A DNA stretch of 40,443 nucleotides from positions 1 through 40,443 of the forward strand of contig JAUIFV010000022.1 of NCBI GenBank assembly GCA_030430155.1. Direction: 5' to 3'. Each line of letters begins with the position of its first letter. The first letter of the stretch is position 1. The position numbers were made by a program, and so were the translations under genes. The stretch is from Gammaproteobacteria bacterium. Its GTDB lineage: Bacteria > Pseudomonadota > Gammaproteobacteria > Xanthomonadales > SZUA-5. This document shows, one piece after another, positions 25,772 through 34,405 of the stretch. The notes beneath the pieces were generated by a model. The model did no database searches. It saw only the letters and a program-made list of their open reading frames with translations, and was not told where the DNA came from.

Positions 25772-26423
25772 ATTGCAGTTTTCCGCCAGCCCAAGCTTAT
25801 TCTTTCCGGTGGCCCAAGGTTCTTTAGGTTCTCATCTATTTCCATTCATGCCAGAAGCGCCGGAAACGCCCAGAGTTCAATTTTAAAAACCGTACATTGA
25901 ACGTAGACGGCAAAGGTTTCTTGGCTAGCCCGCATATTTCATGAGTGTTCGTAGCGAGGGCGTCGTAGAGCTGCAGTGGTGCGGTCCGCTTCACTGAAGA
26001 TCGAGGACCGCTTTGCGGTTGATCGCATTTGGCGGCAAACCCAACAATTCCGCATTGCTCAGGGCCTTTCTCTATAGTGCAGCTTTCTAGTCGGCCACCC
26101 GATTGACACACGGCCCGCCATGGCTCCTGCCTGCATCCTTGGAGCTTCCTACTAGATATCTATTTGTATGGAACTCCAACAACGGCATTGGCGCCGGCGT
26201 TTCTTCGGGCCTGTTTAGCTGGCAGCCCTTCCTCGATCCATAGCCCTGCAAAAAGTCTCGAACATATTGCAATTGTTGGCCGATCTATCACACGGTTTTC
26301 TACCGTGGATGTCACCATTTATTCGCCCCCAATGAACACTGGGGAAGTGGGTCGGCGCAGTAGCCCCTGTGGTGGTCTTAATTGGGGTAAAGACACTCCA
26401 TTTGCAATTCATGAGGATTGAAC
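25772..26423. other. Gap between the two pilin genes
   Basis: These 650 bp contain no convincing gene on either strand; the short open frames lack Shine-Dalgarno sites and protein-like composition. I found no correctly spaced GG-N10-GC sigma-54 promoter, so the second pilin probably has a different promoter within this stretch. It is noticeably richer in A and T than the flanking pilin genes. It may be a remnant of a lost gene or hold a regulatory RNA. Confidence 0.5.
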
Positions 26424-26855
26424 ATGTCCAAGTCCATTCAAAAAGGTTTCACCTTGATCGAGCTGATGATTGTCATCGCGATCCTGGGCATTCTGCTGGC
26501 CATCGCAATTCCGGCCTACCAAGACTATCTAGCCCGCGCCCGTGCGTCTGAAGCCGTGTACGCTGCCGCTCCGACCAAACTCGCTATTGCCGAGTTCCGG
26601 CTAAGTAACGGGCGCTACGCCGCTACCTGGGCTTCCGTTTACACTGCACCGCCCAATGGCCACGGAAAGTACGTTTCTGGGCTTGCCCCGACAGGCGTCG
26701 CCGCATTTACAGTCACGTCGCAGAATACTCAGTGCAACGGCGGTGAACCAGTATTCACGTTTACACCGCAGGCCCCGGTCACAGGCGCGACTGGTTCGGT
26801 GGACTGGCTGTGCACCTCCACTAACACCGTTTGCGCGCCAGCTTCCTGCCGCTAG
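26424..26855 (+). CDS. Type IV pilin, copy 2 (tandem paralogue)
   Basis: A 143-residue prepilin with the same leader, cleavage site (KG/FTLIE), N-terminal helix and four C-terminal cysteines as copy 1. Differences cluster at residues 67-69 and in the stretch from about 83 to 101, where [10 protein letters not shown] replaces GVAQSGNGF. Many codons differ silently while the protein is kept, so both copies are under selection. The ATG at 26424 has AGGA 7 bases upstream; an in-frame TTG at 26418 is not preferred. It could be a minor or alternative pilin, a backup, or a partner in one fibre. A weaker terminator follows. Confidence 0.94.
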   Translation: MSKSIQKGFTLIELMIVIAILGILLAIAIPAYQDYLARARASEAVYAAAPTKLAIAEFRLSNGRYAATWASVYTAPPNGHGKYVSGLAPTGVAAFTVTSQNTQCNGGEPVFTFTPQAPVTGATGSVDWLCTSTNTVCAPASCR

Positions 26856-26872
26856 TAGCAAGTCGAGTTTGA

Positions 26873-26904
26873 AGACTCCGGCGCTCGAGCGCTGGAGTCT
26901 TTGC
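26873..26904 (+). terminator. Probable terminator of pilin copy 2
   Basis: AGACTCC (26873-26879) pairs with GGAGTCT (26894-26900), with GCGCTCGAGCGC self-complementarity inside. Only TTTGCG follows, so it is weaker than the copy 1 terminator, and read-through into the membrane protein gene at 27016 is possible. Confidence 0.65.
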
Positions 26905-27015
26905 GTCAAACAATAGGGATGCAGGGATCGCCGAGCGAAACCCTCGACCAATACCCCGATCAATCCACACCGCTGTATGCTCTGATGCTCCAGTCCTCCT
27001 GCTGAGTTCTTGCAC

Positions 27016-28947
27016 GTGCCACTCTGGCGAGCCCACGTCCCGATTGGGCGTTCCATCGACGATCATCGCTGGTCAATCGCGGTACTGCTTCTGTTGACGG
27101 CCTTGCTCTGCTTCGGCGCAGGCCTTTCCGGGCCACTGCTGTTTGACGATCTACCGAATCTGGAGCCGGTCCTCGCCTGGCAATCGGGCGAACTGGGCTG
27201 GTGGGAAGTCGTATTTGGCAACACCGCAGGCCCGCTCGGACGACCGATCAGTTCTGCCAGCTTTCTGCTTAACGTAATCCTGTTTGGCGACAGTGTTTAT
27301 GCACTGAAACTGGTCAACCTTCTGATTCATTCGGCCAACGGCTTTCTGGTGTACGTATTGAGCCGGATGCTGCTCGTTACAGGCAGCACGCGCACCACCA
27401 GACCTGAAACACTTGCCCTGCTGATTGCAATCGCCTGGACGGTCAATCCCGTTCATGTCAGCACGGTGCTGTACGCGATCCAGCGTACGACCATGCTCAG
27501 CACGACGTTTGTGCTGTTAGCGCTCATCAGCTATCTCCAAGGCAGGCGAATGCTAGCTGAGGGAATCGGCCCTGCCCGTGCGAAGTCACTATTGTTCCTG
27601 CTGTTCCCAGCGCTTTGCATCGCCGCCATGCTGTGCAAGGAGAACGGCATGTTGGCGCCATTCCTGGCTGCGGCAATGGAGTGGTCATTGTTCAGCCGCA
27701 AGCACCGACCGCGCCCAGTGCGGACATTTCTGGGCGTTTTGGTCTTGCTGCCTTTGGCAATCGGCACTGCGTTGGCGTTGTCGGCACTGGGCGATCAAGT
27801 CTGGGTCGCTTACGAACATCGAAGCTTCAGCTTGACGGAACGATTGCTGAGCCAACCTCGAGCGCTACTTGCCTATGCCAGTGGAATCTTGATTCCCGGC
27901 ACCAGTCTGGGATCGGTATACACGGATGGATTCCAGGCCTCGAACTCGTTGTTCGCACCCTTGACCACGGCGCTATCCATATTCGCCTGGCTGGTGCTGA
28001 TCGCTTTGGCATTGTTGGGTAGGACGCGTTTTCCGCTGGTCTGTTGCGGTTTGGCGTTCTTTCTGGTGGGCCATGCGCTGGAGAGCAGCGTGATTCCGCT
28101 GGAGCTGTATTTCGAACACCGCAACTACCTTCCGGCCTTGGGTCTGCTGTTGGCCGCTTCGGCCATCGTCCAGAACTTGCCAATTGCCCAGCGCCTGCGC
28201 ATGGGTATCGGTGTGGGCTTCATCATCCTGTGCGCATTGGTCAGTCACGTTCAAAGTACGACCTGGCGTTCGCACCGGGCTCTAGCCACGCATGCGACGG
28301 CAACATTGCCCGACTCCATTCGTGCGCCGCTGGATCTTGCTGCCCTACTGGCCCAGGACCAAGATCCCGGGCCAACGCTGCAGGTCCTGGATCGCCTCAG
28401 TCGGAAGCCGGCGACGGAAAGCGCGCGGATTGGGCACCTCGTATACATGGCCTATGACTGCACGCTGCGCAGCGACGGATCACCTGAACGATTGGATCCT
28501 CTGCGCGCGATGCCACCAACCGTAATCACACCGTTGCTCACCCAAGCCATCGAGATGCTCGGCGCACAGGTCCTCGATGGGTATTGCAAGCGACTGAGCC
28601 CGACTGCATTGGCGGATTTGATCGCCGCCTACTTGAACCACTCGACCCAACCAAAGAACCTGCATGTGCGTTGGCGACTGGAACACCTGATCGGCAAGCT
28701 TCGGCTGCAGTCCGAGCAGTACGATAGGGGCATTGCAGCGCTGACCGAAGCTTTCGAACACGGCGGCACAGTGGCTCCAGTAGGAGTGGATCTGATCGCC
28801 AACTTGATTGGGCTTGGACGATTTGATGATGCTGCCAGGACCTTGGCTGTCGCCAAGCAGCGCAGAGACGCACAGGATGCCTCGACGCAAGCGATCCTCG
28901 CCGAGTTTGAGAATCAACTGGCCGGGACTCAACCTGACCGGCACTGA
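27016..28947 (+). CDS. Multi-pass GT-C-like protein, candidate pilin glycosyltransferase
   Basis: A protein of about 643 residues. Residues about 20-420 hold ten or more membrane segments; residues about 425-643 are soluble with TPR-like helices (YDRGIAALTEAFEHGG, LGRFDDAARTLAVAK). The first loop carries an acidic pair (LLFDDLPNL), as in GT-C glycosyltransferases that use lipid-linked sugars, and LYFEHRNYLPALGLLLA is a motif I associate with TMTC/TfpW-like proteins. In Pseudomonas, genes placed right after pilA (tfpO, tfpW) encode pilin O-glycosyltransferases; here the position is the same. That role is inference, not proven. The start is uncertain: GTG 27016 or TTG 27010. The stop is at 28947, followed by a 105-bp gap. 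Confidence 0.72.
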   Translation: MPLWRAHVPIGRSIDDHRWSIAVLLLLTALLCFGAGLSGPLLFDDLPNLEPVLAWQSGELGWWEVVFGNTAGPLGRPISSASFLLNVILFGDSVYALKLVNLLIHSANGFLVYVLSRMLLVTGSTRTTRPETLALLIAIAWTVNPVHVSTVLYAIQRTTMLSTTFVLLALISYLQGRRMLAEGIGPARAKSLLFLLFPALCIAAMLCKENGMLAPFLAAAMEWSLFSRKHRPRPVRTFLGVLVLLPLAIGTALALSALGDQVWVAYEHRSFSLTERLLSQPRALLAYASGILIPGTSLGSVYTDGFQASNSLFAPLTTALSIFAWLVLIALALLGRTRFPLVCCGLAFFLVGHALESSVIPLELYFEHRNYLPALGLLLAASAIVQNLPIAQRLRMGIGVGFIILCALVSHVQSTTWRSHRALATHATATLPDSIRAPLDLAALLAQDQDPGPTLQVLDRLSRKPATESARIGHLVYMAYDCTLRSDGSPERLDPLRAMPPTVITPLLTQAIEMLGAQVLDGYCKRLSPTALADLIAAYLNHSTQPKNLHVRWRLEHLIGKLRLQSEQYDRGIAALTEAFEHGGTVAPVGVDLIANLIGLGRFDDAARTLAVAKQRRDAQDASTQAILAEFENQLAGTQPDRH

Positions 28948-29052
28948 TTGATTCCCAAGAGCGGCACGCTACTCCGTAGATCTCCAAGGTGGAAACGCAT
29001 GGGCTTGCGATTCCAATATTGGCGGCCGCGCGGGTGCAGCCAACGCTGAGGA

Positions 29053-30270
29053 ATGATCCGGGCTAGACTTCGGGTGCACTCAAAGGGATGTACGGACATC
29101 GCACGCGCTGACGCCGCTCATCGGCCAACCTCTGGCAATAAGTGTCCTCCGGATCGGCTCAACGTGCTGATGGTCAGCACATCCTATCCCTCCACTTCGG
29201 AGGACTGGCGCGGGCAATTCATTCTTCGATTGAGCGAGGCGCTGAGTCGACACGCTGACCTATCGCTGCGCTCGTGGGCGCCGCCGGGACCGCAGCCGCC
29301 CGGTGCCATCAACGTTGCAACGCAGGAGGAGTCGCTCTGGCTTGGGCAACTGATGACTCGCGGAGGCATTGCCCATCTACTGCGCCGAAACCCTGTGGCC
29401 GGAATACTGGCGGCAGCTCGATTGCTGCGTTTCGAACGACACCTTTTTCGCCGTCAGAGCGATACCCACGTCTATCATCTCAACTGGCTACAAAATGCGC
29501 TGGCACTGCCAAACGATGGTCGCCCGCTGTTGGCAACCGTACTGGGAACCGACATGCAACTGCTGAAAGTGCCACTGATGAAGGCGATGCTGTCGCGGGT
29601 GATGAGCTATAGGACGACCATGCTCTGCCCGAACGCGGAATGGATGGTGGCACCACTGAGCGAGCATTTCGGAAAGCTGGCCAAGGTCGAGTTCGTGCCG
29701 TTCGGCATCGACCCCGCATGGTTCACGGTCGAGCGCCAGCAGACTTCCGATGTGCGCCAGTGGCTATGTGTGAGTCGAGTCACCAAGAACAAGATCGGAA
29801 CGCTGTTCGAATGGGGCCAGACTTGGTTTTCTACCGGCGATCGCGTGCTCCACCTGTTCGGACCGATGCAGGAGGAACTGGCGATACCACCTTGGGTGCG
29901 TTATCACGGACCAGTCGCACCAGCCACGTTGATTGATCAATGGTTTCCACAAGCGACGGGTCTCATATCGCTGAGTCAACACAGCGAAGGCCGGCCGCAA
30001 ATCATGCTGGAGGCGATGGCTGCGGGAGTCCCGATCGTCGCCTCCGCGATAGCGGCCCATCGCAACCTGATTGGCGACCAGCGCAACGGTTGGATCTGCG
30101 AACGGGCTGATCAGCTGGGCGACATCTTGAGTACGGCCGAAACATCGTCCAACAACGTACTGGCCGGGAAACAGGCGCGGCAATGGGCATTGGATCAAAT
30201 CGGCACGTGGGACGACTGCGCCAACCGTTACGTCGATCGCTATCACCGGCTATTTGAGGGTACGCAGTGA
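29053..30270 (+). CDS. Glycosyltransferase family 4
   Basis: A GT-B fold sugar transferase of up to 405 residues, probably cytoplasmic or peripheral to the membrane. The N-terminal domain begins NVLMVSTSYPSTSEDWRGQFILRLSEAL. The C-terminal domain has WLCVSRVTKNKI and the retaining-enzyme E-x7-E motif in SEGRPQIMLEAMAAGVPIVAS, which binds the nucleotide sugar. It would add one sugar to a lipid-linked glycan. The donor is not predictable. The start is unsure: ATG 29053 has a purine run too close; GTG 29164, just before LMVSTSYP, has GGA 10 bases upstream and may be the real start, giving about 368 residues. It is the first of a + strand run reaching 33130. Confidence 0.9.
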   Translation: MIRARLRVHSKGCTDIARADAAHRPTSGNKCPPDRLNVLMVSTSYPSTSEDWRGQFILRLSEALSRHADLSLRSWAPPGPQPPGAINVATQEESLWLGQLMTRGGIAHLLRRNPVAGILAAARLLRFERHLFRRQSDTHVYHLNWLQNALALPNDGRPLLATVLGTDMQLLKVPLMKAMLSRVMSYRTTMLCPNAEWMVAPLSEHFGKLAKVEFVPFGIDPAWFTVERQQTSDVRQWLCVSRVTKNKIGTLFEWGQTWFSTGDRVLHLFGPMQEELAIPPWVRYHGPVAPATLIDQWFPQATGLISLSQHSEGRPQIMLEAMAAGVPIVASAIAAHRNLIGDQRNGWICERADQLGDILSTAETSSNNVLAGKQARQWALDQIGTWDDCANRYVDRYHRLFEGTQ

Positions 30271-30307
30271 GGCAGAGCAAAGAACCTAGCCGGCAATCGG
30301 GTCAACC

Positions 30308-31249
30308 ATGACCCGTTCAATTGCCATTCTGGGAGCTGGTGGGTTCATCGGCAATCACCTTGCGCTGCGTCTGGCCGCAAGCGGACACAGCGTAATCGCC
30401 GCCAGCAGGAAGCCGAGTAGCTTTGAACACCCGAACATTCGCAACTTGGTCGGCGTATACGATGCGCCCGAGCACTTTAGGGATCTCGTCCAAAGCTGCG
30501 ATACGATCATTCACGCGGCGGCGAGCTCGACGCCCGGGTCCACTGCGAACGCGCCGTTGCGTGAAATCGTGGGAGACTTGCAGTCGACCCTGTCGATGCT
30601 CTCCAGCATGCAATCGGCGACGGCACCTCGACTGCTCTACTTTTCGTCAGGAGGCGGCATCTACGGTGATCGAAGAACCGGAGGACATACGGAACGCAGC
30701 GCAGTGCATCCTCGTTCGTATCACGGTGCGGCGAAGGCCTCCGCCGAGCACTTCGTGCATGCTTGGGCAAAGCAATACGACAAACGCGCGGTCATTCTGA
30801 GACCATCCAATGTTTATGGGCCTGGACAAGTAGGCAAGCCGGGCTTTGGAATCGTTCCTTGGGCACTCGCCGCCGCATCGAGAGGTGAACCGTTCACGAT
30901 ATGGGGCGACGGAGGTGCGACGCGCGACTACCTTTATGTTGACGACCTGACCGACCTCGTAACCCGAATCCTCGACACCGAGTTCGCACCCGGCGTCCAA
31001 ACCGTAAACGCCGCCGCAGGCGTAGCGACATCAATCAACGACCTGCTAGCCACTATTGAAGCGGTTACCGGGAGGACGATTAGCCGCACCTACCAATCAC
31101 CCCGCAGAGTGGATCTGCAATCTGTTGCCCTGGACAACCGTATGGCCCGCGCGCAGTACCAGTGGTTGCCTCGGACCGATCTGCGCTCGGGACTGGAAGA
31201 AACCTGGCGATGGACACTGACAAAACACTCCGAAGATCCCACGCCCTAA
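30308..31249 (+). CDS. NAD-dependent epimerase/dehydratase (extended SDR)
   Basis: A 313-residue sugar-nucleotide epimerase or dehydratase. The Rossmann motif is GAGGFIG near residues 9-15. The Thr/Ser catalytic segment is LLYFSSGGGIYGD near residue 113, and ILRPSNVYGPGQVG plus WGDGGATRDYLYVDDL are standard. The active-site stretch reads SYHGAAKASAE: the lysine is followed normally, but the tyrosine is five residues before it instead of four, and histidine occupies the usual Tyr place. It may be a shifted loop or a weakened enzyme. It would make an NDP-sugar (for example a UDP-galactose or related hexose) for this cluster. It lies 37 bp after the GT4 gene and 31 bp before the GT2 gene. Confidence 0.88.
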   Translation: MTRSIAILGAGGFIGNHLALRLAASGHSVIAASRKPSSFEHPNIRNLVGVYDAPEHFRDLVQSCDTIIHAAASSTPGSTANAPLREIVGDLQSTLSMLSSMQSATAPRLLYFSSGGGIYGDRRTGGHTERSAVHPRSYHGAAKASAEHFVHAWAKQYDKRAVILRPSNVYGPGQVGKPGFGIVPWALAAASRGEPFTIWGDGGATRDYLYVDDLTDLVTRILDTEFAPGVQTVNAAAGVATSINDLLATIEAVTGRTISRTYQSPRRVDLQSVALDNRMARAQYQWLPRTDLRSGLEETWRWTLTKHSEDPTP

Positions 31250-31280
31250 GCGCTCACGGGTTTCCATCGAGGCATCGGTG

Positions 31281-32342
31281 ATGAATGCAAGTGCGCAAGC
31301 CACCGTCAAAGTGTCGGTACTGATAGCCAACTACAATGGCGAAAGCTTGCTGCACGATTGCCTAAGATCCGTCTTGGAGCAATCCGGCGCAAGTGATATC
31401 GAGATCATCGTCCACGATGACGCTTCGACCGACGCGTCGCTCGCGTTGCTCAAACACCACTATCCCACGGTCAAAGTCATCAGCAGCGATCGCAACGTTG
31501 GATTCTGCGTTGCCAACAATCGCATGGCGGCCGTCGCCAACGGTCGATATCTGCTGCTCCTGAACAACGACGCGGCGCTGTTTGCAGATGCCGTGGAAAC
31601 GATGCTTCACGCGGCCGGAGCTGCACGCCCAACGTCGATCATTGCGACAGTGCCGCAATACGACTGGGAAACAGGTGAGTTGGTAGACCAAGGTTGCCAT
31701 CTGGATCCCTTCTACAACCCAGTGCCCATCCGCTCGTCTAAACCATGCAGCGCGGCAATGGTCATCGGTGCTTGTCTGTTTGTCGAGCGAGATTTGTGGA
31801 TCCGCGCCGGTGGTTTCCCTGAGTGGTTCGGCTCGATCGCCGAGGACATGCTCCTTTGCTGTACCGCGCGCCTGCAGGGCGCCGAAGTCATTTCTTGCAG
31901 CAACAGTGGCTACCGGCATCGGCAGGGCGCCAGTTTCGGCGGATCTAGGGTGAGCCGCGGAAAGCTGGCGAGCAACCTGCAAAGGCGCCGCCTCAGCGAG
32001 CACAACAAGACCATGGTGATGCTGATTTGCACACCGGGCGTCGCGCTCGTGCTACTGCTACCGTTGCATCTATTGCTGCTGCTTTTTGAAGGGGTGGTCT
32101 TGACGACGGCGGCTGGATCGCTGCGGCCGTTGAAAGCGATCTATCTCCACACGCTCTACAGCGTATGGTCAGACCGGCAGCGGTGGGTTGCCGAAAGACA
32201 ACGGGTCGCGGGAACACGCAAGCTGGGTGCTATTCGCTACTTCAGCCGCTTCCGGCTGTTTCCTAGAAAGCTGCAGATGCTGGTCAAGCACGGTTTCCCA
32301 AGTTTGACCATGGGCAGTGAGCGGACTCAAAAACAAAAGTAG
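31281..32342 (+). CDS. Glycosyltransferase family 2 with C-terminal membrane segment
   Basis: A 353-residue GT-A transferase. VSVLIANYNGESLLHDCLRSVLEQ opens the nucleotide-binding fold; IIVHDDASTD and LLLLNNDAAL give the acidic metal-binding positions; GGFPEWFGSIAEDMLLCCTARLQG fits the acceptor ED motif. One long hydrophobic stretch at about residues 250-275 (VMLICTPGVALVLLLPLHLLLLLFEGVV) anchors it to the membrane. GAGG lies 8 bases before the ATG at 31281; a GTG at 31278 is in frame. It would extend a lipid-linked saccharide. It follows the SDR gene closely in an operon. Confidence 0.92.
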   Translation: MNASAQATVKVSVLIANYNGESLLHDCLRSVLEQSGASDIEIIVHDDASTDASLALLKHHYPTVKVISSDRNVGFCVANNRMAAVANGRYLLLLNNDAALFADAVETMLHAAGAARPTSIIATVPQYDWETGELVDQGCHLDPFYNPVPIRSSKPCSAAMVIGACLFVERDLWIRAGGFPEWFGSIAEDMLLCCTARLQGAEVISCSNSGYRHRQGASFGGSRVSRGKLASNLQRRRLSEHNKTMVMLICTPGVALVLLLPLHLLLLLFEGVVLTTAAGSLRPLKAIYLHTLYSVWSDRQRWVAERQRVAGTRKLGAIRYFSRFRLFPRKLQMLVKHGFPSLTMGSERTQKQK

Positions 32343-32377
32343 CTCCTGCATGGCTATGCAACACACTGGATTATGAA

Positions 32378-33130
32378 ATGAATTCGACTATACGTGCGGT
32401 GCTGCTGATGTTGCGACGGATACCGCTATTCGTTGAAGCCCGATTCGATAATCGCTTTCTAGCCGATGACGTAGCGCCTCCGCGGAAGGTGACTCACGCG
32501 AACTGGCAAAACGCTTTGCTGGAACTGGCAAATGTAAAAGGCGCTCGCGTTCTGGAAGTAGGTAGTCGCGAGGTTACCGGAAAATCAAGTTTCAGGAAGC
32601 AGTTCTCGAAAGCCGAGTACATAGGCTTCGACTATTACAGCGGGAGCAATGTGGATATCGTAGGTGACGCCCACAAATTGTCTTCATATTTCGACCCAGG
32701 AACTGAATTCGACCTGATTTTCTCGAGCGCCAGCTTTGAGCATTTCGCCATGCCCTGGGTCGTATCCCAGGAAATCTGCAAACTGCTTCGGGTGGGTGGA
32801 CATGTGTTCGTGGAAACCCACTTCTCCTACAGCTCTCACGAGCGACCGTGGAACTTTTTCCAATTCAGCGACATGGGACTGCGCGTCCTGTTCAACGAGC
32901 AGCTCGGGATCACCCCCGTGGACTCAGGCATGTGCAACCCCATCGTCGGACGCTTCTCTTCCCTGGCGGACCCCTATTTGCGTCTGACACCCGTGCCTGC
33001 ACTTTATTGCCACAGCGCGTTTCTGGGCAAAAAGACCAAGCATGTCGCTGATTTCAGTTGGGATCGTGCCAGTGTCGAGAACCTCGTATCAGGCACAACC
33101 TATCCGAAGCCAGCAGTCCACAGGGACTAG
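32378..33130 (+). CDS. Class I SAM-dependent methyltransferase 1
   Basis: A 250-residue methyltransferase. SAM motif I is ARVLEVGSREVTG near residue 55; YIGFDYYSG supplies the ribose-binding acid; FDLIFSSASFEHF and EICKLLRVGGHVFVETHF complete the fold. The context of glycosyltransferases suggests O- or N-methylation of a sugar or a glycan end cap, which can also stop chain growth. The exact target is unknown. It ends the + strand run and faces the GT2 gene at 33223 across 92 bp, where I see no clear terminator. Confidence 0.87.
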   Translation: MNSTIRAVLLMLRRIPLFVEARFDNRFLADDVAPPRKVTHANWQNALLELANVKGARVLEVGSREVTGKSSFRKQFSKAEYIGFDYYSGSNVDIVGDAHKLSSYFDPGTEFDLIFSSASFEHFAMPWVVSQEICKLLRVGGHVFVETHFSYSSHERPWNFFQFSDMGLRVLFNEQLGITPVDSGMCNPIVGRFSSLADPYLRLTPVPALYCHSAFLGKKTKHVADFSWDRASVENLVSGTTYPKPAVHRD

Positions 33131-33222
33131 CTCAAGCGCCAGACCTGGCTCCACCGTCCTCAAGGAATCGGCGGTCAGCATTGTGCCCCTCATTCGAGCA
33201 GATAGTTGCCCAGCATTACTCC

Positions 33223-34197
33223 CTAGTCCGAAACGAGATCTGCCGTCTTCCCTGTCCGCATCGGCCCCATGTGGCCGCGCAACCCATCCCATAGCCCCCA
33301 CGCAATGTAGCGGATGTTGACCAAACGCCTTGGCGAGAACAGCACATAGGCGTACAGGTTCCCTAGCCAATACCACAACGCCCGCAGCTTCCAGCGTCCG
33401 GGAACGAAGTCCGCCTTGAGAATCGCAATGAAATTGCGGAAACGGTAATAGAGCCGCTGCGGCGAGTAGCCGTTGTAGGGGCGCCACTTCAAGTACCAAA
33501 CCGGAAACTGATCCTCGCCGAGCCGCTGGCTGAGCACGGCCCGGGAGGTCCCGAACAGTTTGTAGCCAAAGTGGATCGCTCGATGACACCACTCCGTGTC
33601 AACGTAATCGATGAAATAGTCCTCTCGCATTTCGCCAACGACGTCAAAGACATCAAGGCGAATGAGCGAGCCGGACGTGATTGCACTCAGAATCTCGATC
33701 CAAGGCTCACCAGATCTCGGCGGCGCGACCGAATAGAAAAACCTGCCGGGTCGTTGAACTTGAAAACCAAACGCATGCCCGGTGACCTCATCGACGTACT
33801 CCGGTGACACCAGGCCAACCGGCAATCCTTCCTTGCGCAGTGCCGTGTCGGTGCGCAGTAACTCGTCCACCATTCCTGAAGATGGCAGGCTGTCTTGATC
33901 ACTTAGCAGTACGTAGTCGAAACCCGCAGCTCTGGCCGCCTCAAGGCCCACGTTGATTGCCGAGCCTATTCCACAATTCTGGCGCAGCCGAACCACACTC
34001 AGTGCGTCTCCGAAGGCCCTGTGGTTCAGGACCAGCTTCTCCACAGATGGGTCCTCGAACCCGGAGTTATCCACGATCAAGACGCGGTTCACCTGCTCCG
34101 CAAGCGACTCCACCAGTTCAAGCAGACGCACCGCATCTGGGCGATAGGTCACCACCAGCGCGCACACCCGAGTGGCGCCTACTTCACCAAGTACCAA
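33223..34197 (-). CDS. Glycosyltransferase family 2, rhamnosyltransferase-like
   Basis: A transferase of about 324 residues resembling the TIGR01556 rhamnosyltransferases of O-antigen clusters (WbbL/RfbN type). The core has ALVVTYRPDAVRLLELVESL, VLIVDNSG, LLSDQDSLPSSGMV (metal-binding DxD region) and the acceptor part ITSGSLIRLDVFDVVGEMREDYFIDYVDTEWCHRA. GIGSAINVGLEAA is typical. It probably adds a deoxyhexose such as rhamnose, but no rmlABCD genes lie in this window. The start is TTG 34197 or GTG 34167, just before CALVVTYR; neither has a strong Shine-Dalgarno. It is on its own on this strand, facing two + strand methyltransferase genes. Confidence 0.9.
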   Translation of the reverse strand: MVLGEVGATRVCALVVTYRPDAVRLLELVESLAEQVNRVLIVDNSGFEDPSVEKLVLNHRAFGDALSVVRLRQNCGIGSAINVGLEAARAAGFDYVLLSDQDSLPSSGMVDELLRTDTALRKEGLPVGLVSPEYVDEVTGHAFGFQVQRPGRFFYSVAPPRSGEPWIEILSAITSGSLIRLDVFDVVGEMREDYFIDYVDTEWCHRAIHFGYKLFGTSRAVLSQRLGEDQFPVWYLKWRPYNGYSPQRLYYRFRNFIAILKADFVPGRWKLRALWYWLGNLYAYVLFSPRRLVNIRYIAWGLWDGLRGHMGPMRTGKTADLVSD

Positions 34198-34405
34198 GTT
34201 GCTCGAGATATCCGATACTCCCGATCGTCAGGAAAGCGCCAATCACGCATGCCGCAAGACCGACGAAGCACCCAATGCTACCGCCTCAGACCTCTCGCAA
34301 ACCAACCGTGCTGCAGTTCCCGATCGATCACTTGCCGCCAGAGTTTGCACTCCGCCATCAGCTAGGACTTAAGATTGTCAGTGCCCACCAACCTACGGAG
34401 TCAGC

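Noticed and set aside
26116-26136. TGGCTCCTGCCTGCAT as a sigma-54 promoter for pilin copy 2
   Set aside because: GG and GC are 9 apart instead of 10, and it lies nearly 300 bases before the gene.
25836-26421. Several short frames between the pilin genes
   Set aside because: None has a convincing Shine-Dalgarno, recognisable motif or protein-like composition.
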